Under the pieces are notes generated by a model. It made no database searches. It saw only the letters and a list, made by a program, of their open reading frames with translations, and had not been told where the DNA came from. Below, one piece after another: positions 5,394 through 8,115 of a DNA stretch of 8,115 nucleotides. The DNA comes from Rhodospirillaceae bacterium. Lineage in GTDB: Bacteria; Pseudomonadota; Alphaproteobacteria; Rhodospirillales; Magnetospirillaceae. Position 1 is the stretch's first letter, and each line of letters begins with the position of its first letter. The translations under genes were made by a program, and so were the position numbers. The stretch lies in the NCBI GenBank assembly GCA_030151865.1, contig JASLCK010000174.1, positions 1 to 8,115 of the forward strand, written 5' to 3'.

Positions 5394-7175
5394 TTAAACC
5401 GAAGCGGCGTTTTCAGCCTTTAGCGGCGCGCCAAGCGGAGCCGACAGATCGGGACGGACCACCTTGGGCAGGGTGAAGCAGAAGCGGCTGCCCTGGGTTA
5501 GCGGTTCCACCCAGATACGCCCGCCATGGGCCTGCACCACAGCACGGCATACCGCCAACCCCAAACCGGTCGATGTCGGCGACGGACTGCCCAGACGTTC
5601 GAAAGCTTCAAACGCCTTGGTGGTCATGCTGGGGTCAATCCCCTTGCCATTGTCCGTGACTTCAAACTGCCAGTAGGATCCGTCGTCCTTGGCGGTGACC
5701 GAGATTTCCGGCACCCGTTCCAGATGACGATGACGGATCGCATTGTCGATCAGTTGTTGGAAGACGCTAGTCAGCATGCCCTCGTCCCCAATGATCTGGG
5801 GCAAGTTTTCCTGGATATGCACAACAGCGCCCTGAGCCTCAATAGAGGGGCCAAGACGGGTGATCACGGTGCGCAAGATCGATTGCATGCTGACGGGAAT
5901 AGGATCGGGCTCTTCCGACAGAACGCTGGCGTACCGCTGGAAGTCCCGCAACAGGGCCTTCAGCCTGAACCCGCCGTTCTCGACGAATTCCAGCCACATA
6001 TCGGCTTCCGGATCCTGCCCGTTCAGCTTACGCCGGGTCATCTGGGCATAACTGACGATGGGTCGCACCGGTTCTTGCAGATGGTGCGCAGTAACCTGGG
6101 CCAGACGCCGCAGTTCCTGGTTGACCACGGTCAGACGACGCGCCCGCTGTTCGGCCACTTCACGGGCCCACCGCAATTCACCCGTACGTTCGGCCACGGT
6201 GTCTTCCAGCATTTCCTGATGTTCGTGCAGCCGCTGCTCGCGGGTATCAGCCAGACGCGCCCAGTAATACAGCGCCCCGGCAAAAGCCGCGACCAGAATG
6301 CCTTCGATCCAGGCCAGCCACCGCCATTGCCGCAAGGCGGTTTGCAGGGACAAACCCGACGTCACCACCATCGGATAGGCGTCCATCAGCTGATAGCCGA
6401 CCAGTTTTTCATTACCATCGGCGCGGGAAACCAGATGCCCGACCCCGACCGAGGCATGGGGAATAAAGCGTGTAAACAAATCGCTGTTGGCGATGTTGCT
6501 GCCGAACTTTTCCGCGTGAGCTGGGGCACGCGCCAAAATGGCACCGTCAGAGCGGATCACCGCCGACCCGCCCGCATCTTCCAGCAGCACCGTTTCCAAG
6601 AAACGGGCATAGAGATCGGGATTGACCGCCGCGATCACCACACCGGCGAACCGTCCTTTGGCGTCACGCACCACGCGCGACAGGTGAATGGTCCGCTCGC
6701 CCGAGGCGCGGCCCGCCACCGGGCTGCCGATCACCAAAGTGGAAGCCCCGCGACCATCACGCTGACGCACGAAGTAATCGCGGTCGGAAACATCCAGCCC
6801 TTGGTCTGGCGTATCCACATGGGGCACGGTCGAAGGCAGCAGACGGCCATCGGCGCTGACCACCCCAACATAGCGGATTTCCGGGAAACTGCGCAGCCGG
6901 ACTGCCAGACGATCGGCGAATTGCGGACTGTTCCAACGGTCGGTTTCAACCGCTGCGCCAGCCTCATCCAACAAACCGTCAATGGCGCGGATACTGCCGC
7001 TCAAATGCTGGTCGATGGCATTAACCATCGCCGCCACTAAGGTTTCGCCCTGGGAAATTGCGATTCGTCTGTCTTCGCGCAGTTGAACTGCACAAGCAAC
7101 CACAACCACCGCAATCATCGCCAAAGCGATGCGCCGCGCGCCGTAATAGGATCGTGGGCCGGATTTGCTGGGCAT
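5394..7175 (-). CDS. Cache-domain sensor histidine kinase, orphan
   Basis: A membrane sensor kinase of 593 residues from the ATG at 7175. Domains in this numbering: TM1 about 14-31; periplasmic double-Cache-like domain about 32-283 (GLDVSDRDYFV, HLSRVVRDAKGRFAGVVIAAVNPDLY); TM2 about 287-308; coiled coil about 310-360; phosphoacceptor helix with VTAHHLQEPVRPIVSYAQM, phosphorylated histidine probably H364; ATPase domain with N-box QQLIDNAIRH, G1 box VTDNGKGID, F-box AFEAFERLG and G2 box STGLGLAVCRAVVQAHGG. The H-box resembles the phytochrome-type kinase form HDLQEP. There is no receiver domain and no response-regulator gene nearby. The start is uncertain: a GTG at 7242-7244 would add 23 cysteine-rich residues, and neither start has a good Shine-Dalgarno sequence. 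It converges with dsrE, with 7 bp between the stops. Confidence 0.93.
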   Translation of the reverse strand: MPSKSGPRSYYGARRIALAMIAVVVVACAVQLREDRRIAISQGETLVAAMVNAIDQHLSGSIRAIDGLLDEAGAAVETDRWNSPQFADRLAVRLRSFPEIRYVGVVSADGRLLPSTVPHVDTPDQGLDVSDRDYFVRQRDGRGASTLVIGSPVAGRASGERTIHLSRVVRDAKGRFAGVVIAAVNPDLYARFLETVLLEDAGGSAVIRSDGAILARAPAHAEKFGSNIANSDLFTRFIPHASVGVGHLVSRADGNEKLVGYQLMDAYPMVVTSGLSLQTALRQWRWLAWIEGILVAAFAGALYYWARLADTREQRLHEHQEMLEDTVAERTGELRWAREVAEQRARRLTVVNQELRRLAQVTAHHLQEPVRPIVSYAQMTRRKLNGQDPEADMWLEFVENGGFRLKALLRDFQRYASVLSEEPDPIPVSMQSILRTVITRLGPSIEAQGAVVHIQENLPQIIGDEGMLTSVFQQLIDNAIRHRHLERVPEISVTAKDDGSYWQFEVTDNGKGIDPSMTTKAFEAFERLGSPSPTSTGLGLAVCRAVVQAHGGRIWVEPLTQGSRFCFTLPKVVRPDLSAPLGAPLKAENAASV

Positions 7176-7257
7176 GGAGTGTGATAAGGCGAATCTATTA
7201 AAAGGAATACAACCCGCACATCCTGCTCTGAAAATGCATTTCACACAATGACAGTCT

Positions 7258-7839
7258 TTACGAAGAAGACGATTCTTGTTTGTAAAATTTCCGCCAGAGG
7301 CTGCCGCCCAGACGTTTCGCCACCGACAACCGATGGGAGAACATGCCGGGGCTATGCCGAAAATATGACCGGACCTTTTCGATCACGGCACGAACGAATG
7401 ACCGGGCGGCGGCCCAGCCGGGCAAGCTGTCCAACTTGGCATGCGCCCAGCTCCGCCACCGCAGGATTGTGGCTTCCAGCCGGGAAAACCATCCCAATGT
7501 CACCAACGAAGGACGGCATAAGGCATAAAGACGGGCCAGAACGGCCATACCGGTCAGCTTGGCCGCCAGCAGGCAGCCAATCCCCAGCAGCACATGCCCC
7601 TGAGCCATCAGCCACAACGCCGCCAGTTTGAAGGGGAAAATCACCGCCACCGGCAGCAGGAACAACACCATCGCCGGATAAGGCGGCAAGGCACGTACCC
7701 ACGCTTCGACACGGGCCACGACGGGCAAAGCCGCCAGACGGGCCATCAGGCCGCCCAGCCAACTCCACAGGACCTCTTCGATCAGGAAAAGGACAACACC
7801 CAGAACCACCAACGGCAGCGCCGCCAAGCGGTGCAGCAA
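7258..7839 (-). CDS. Conserved-looking hydrophobic membrane protein, function unknown
   Basis: About 193 residues from a TTG at 7839. Three likely membrane segments: about 7-28 (LPLVVLGVVLFLIEEVLW), 56-78 (AMVLFLLPVAVIFPFKLAALWLM) and 82-104. A tryptophan- and arginine-rich amphipathic stretch (RLEATILRWRSWAHAKL) follows, then a basic cytoplasmic tail ending in four serines. I do not recognise a named family and assign no function. The start is unclear: the TTG has only a distant AGGAA (7855-7859, 15 bases away), and the frame stays open upstream to the irr stop codon with no ATG or GTG. The real start may be a rare codon a few residues earlier. It follows irr on the same strand with a 75-bp gap and precedes the sensor kinase, so the three may be co-transcribed. 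Confidence 0.7.
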   Translation of the reverse strand: MLHRLAALPLVVLGVVLFLIEEVLWSWLGGLMARLAALPVVARVEAWVRALPPYPAMVLFLLPVAVIFPFKLAALWLMAQGHVLLGIGCLLAAKLTGMAVLARLYALCRPSLVTLGWFSRLEATILRWRSWAHAKLDSLPGWAAARSFVRAVIEKVRSYFRHSPGMFSHRLSVAKRLGGSLWRKFYKQESSSS

Positions 7840-7885
7840 AGACCGATGCGGGGGTTCCTGGTTCTGAATGATCAGCCTCGACGTA

Positions 7886-7909
7886 CAGGAATATGGGCAG
7901 GAATATGGG
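7886..7909. repeat. 12-bp tandem duplication between irr and the membrane gene
   Basis: CAGGAATATGGG occurs twice head-to-tail without a break (7886-7897 and 7898-7909). It looks like a recent slippage duplication in the short gap between the irr stop and the downstream start. On the minus strand each copy contains CATATT, a possible but weak -10-like element. Length is a multiple of three, so the open frame through the gap is unaffected. Confidence 0.8.
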
Positions 7910-7921
7910 CTGGATCAGCCC
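7907..7921. other. Short hairpin over the irr stop codon
   Basis: GGGCTG (7907-7912) and CAGCCC (7916-7921) pair perfectly around a GAT loop, forming a 6-bp stem that spans the irr TGA. There is no T-run after it on either strand, so it is not a standard terminator. At most it might be an attenuating or mRNA-stabilising hairpin between irr and the membrane gene. Confidence 0.4.
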
Positions 7922-8115
7922 TTGATGCGGACGATCACATCAACCCGCTCGATCTCGGTGCCCGGCGGGGCATCGGGGACGCGGGCGATATCCACCAGAT
8001 GGCCTGGAATATCTTCCAGTCGGCCGGAGGTGGAGAAGAAGAAGTGATGATGGTCCGACGTGTTGGTATCGAAATAGGACCGCCCGGCATCCACCACGAT
8101 TTCGCGCAGCATCTT
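7915..8115 (-). CDS. irr: Irr-type Fur-family iron/haem-responsive regulator, C-terminal part
   Basis: The last 66 residues and the stop codon are visible; the DNA-binding N-terminal part lies beyond the right edge. The segment LREIVVDAGRSYFDTNTSD followed by HHHFFF, and the ending GTEIERVDVIVRIKG, match the dimerisation domain of Irr proteins, in which the HHH cluster takes part in haem and metal sensing. Irr controls iron-dependent genes and haem synthesis in Alphaproteobacteria and is typically active when iron is scarce. No zinc CxxC pair, as in Fur or PerR, is seen in the visible part. The methionine at 8110-8112 is internal, since the frame stays open to the window edge. Confidence 0.88.
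   Translation of the reverse strand, partial: KMLREIVVDAGRSYFDTNTSDHHHFFFSTSGRLEDIPGHLVDIARVPDAPPGTEIERVDVIVRIKG

Noticed and set aside
5526..7040. 504-codon plus-strand open frame across the sensor kinase
   Set aside because: The minus strand encodes a complete Cache-kinase with all catalytic boxes. The plus-strand product is low-complexity and has no motif.
1..8115. Mobile element, CRISPR array, defence system or riboswitch
   Set aside because: No transposase or integrase gene, no long terminal or spaced repeats, no defence-type genes and no recognisable riboswitch core were found on either strand.

Overview
The window looks like chromosomal DNA of a GC-rich alphaproteobacterium, most likely from the Rhodospirillales (Magnetospirillum-like). 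This is inference. It rests on high GC3 codon use, a membrane-anchored Cache/HAMP chemoreceptor, and the C-terminus of an Irr-type Fur regulator, a lineage largely confined to Alphaproteobacteria. No RNA genes, insertion sequences, CRISPR arrays or phage modules were seen.

Layout. Positions 1-136 hold the possible tail of a plus-strand gene and a strong terminator with a perfect 13-bp stem and a GAAA loop. A chemoreceptor gene (137-1825, minus) faces away from a plus-strand block across a 286-bp divergent intergenic region. The plus-strand block is: an E. coli-type dUTPase (2112-2606), an Rrf2-family regulator without the usual Fe-S cysteines (2651-3106), cysK (3183-4142), a MoeB/ThiF/HesA E1-like adenylyltransferase (4153-4953) and a DsrE-like protein (4940-5386). 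It converges, with only 7 bp between stop codons, on a minus-strand block read from the right edge: the 3' end of irr (7915-8115), a conserved-looking membrane protein (7258-7839) and a Cache-domain sensor histidine kinase (5394-7175).

How the genes may work together. The centre of interest is the rrf2-cysK-E1-dsrE block. CysK makes cysteine from O-acetylserine and sulfide. The E1-like protein can activate a carrier-protein C-terminus for sulfur transfer. The DsrE-like protein, with a candidate persulfide cysteine, could relay sulfur. The Rrf2 protein resembles Bacillus CymR, which works in complex with CysK. It lacks the Fe-S cysteine triad, precedes cysK, ends in a free C-terminal isoleucine (the residue by which CysE docks into CysK), and is followed by a perfect 8-8-8 inverted repeat just upstream of cysK. 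I infer a cysteine/sulfide-sensing regulator-enzyme pair plus a sulfur-relay module. This was not proven here.

The flanking genes (chemoreceptor, sensor kinase, irr) are ordinary signal-transduction and iron-regulation genes, with several local oddities: a G7/C7 hairpin abutting the chemoreceptor ribosome binding site, a 12-bp tandem duplication between irr and the membrane gene, and a dUTPase whose codon use and family type differ from its neighbours.
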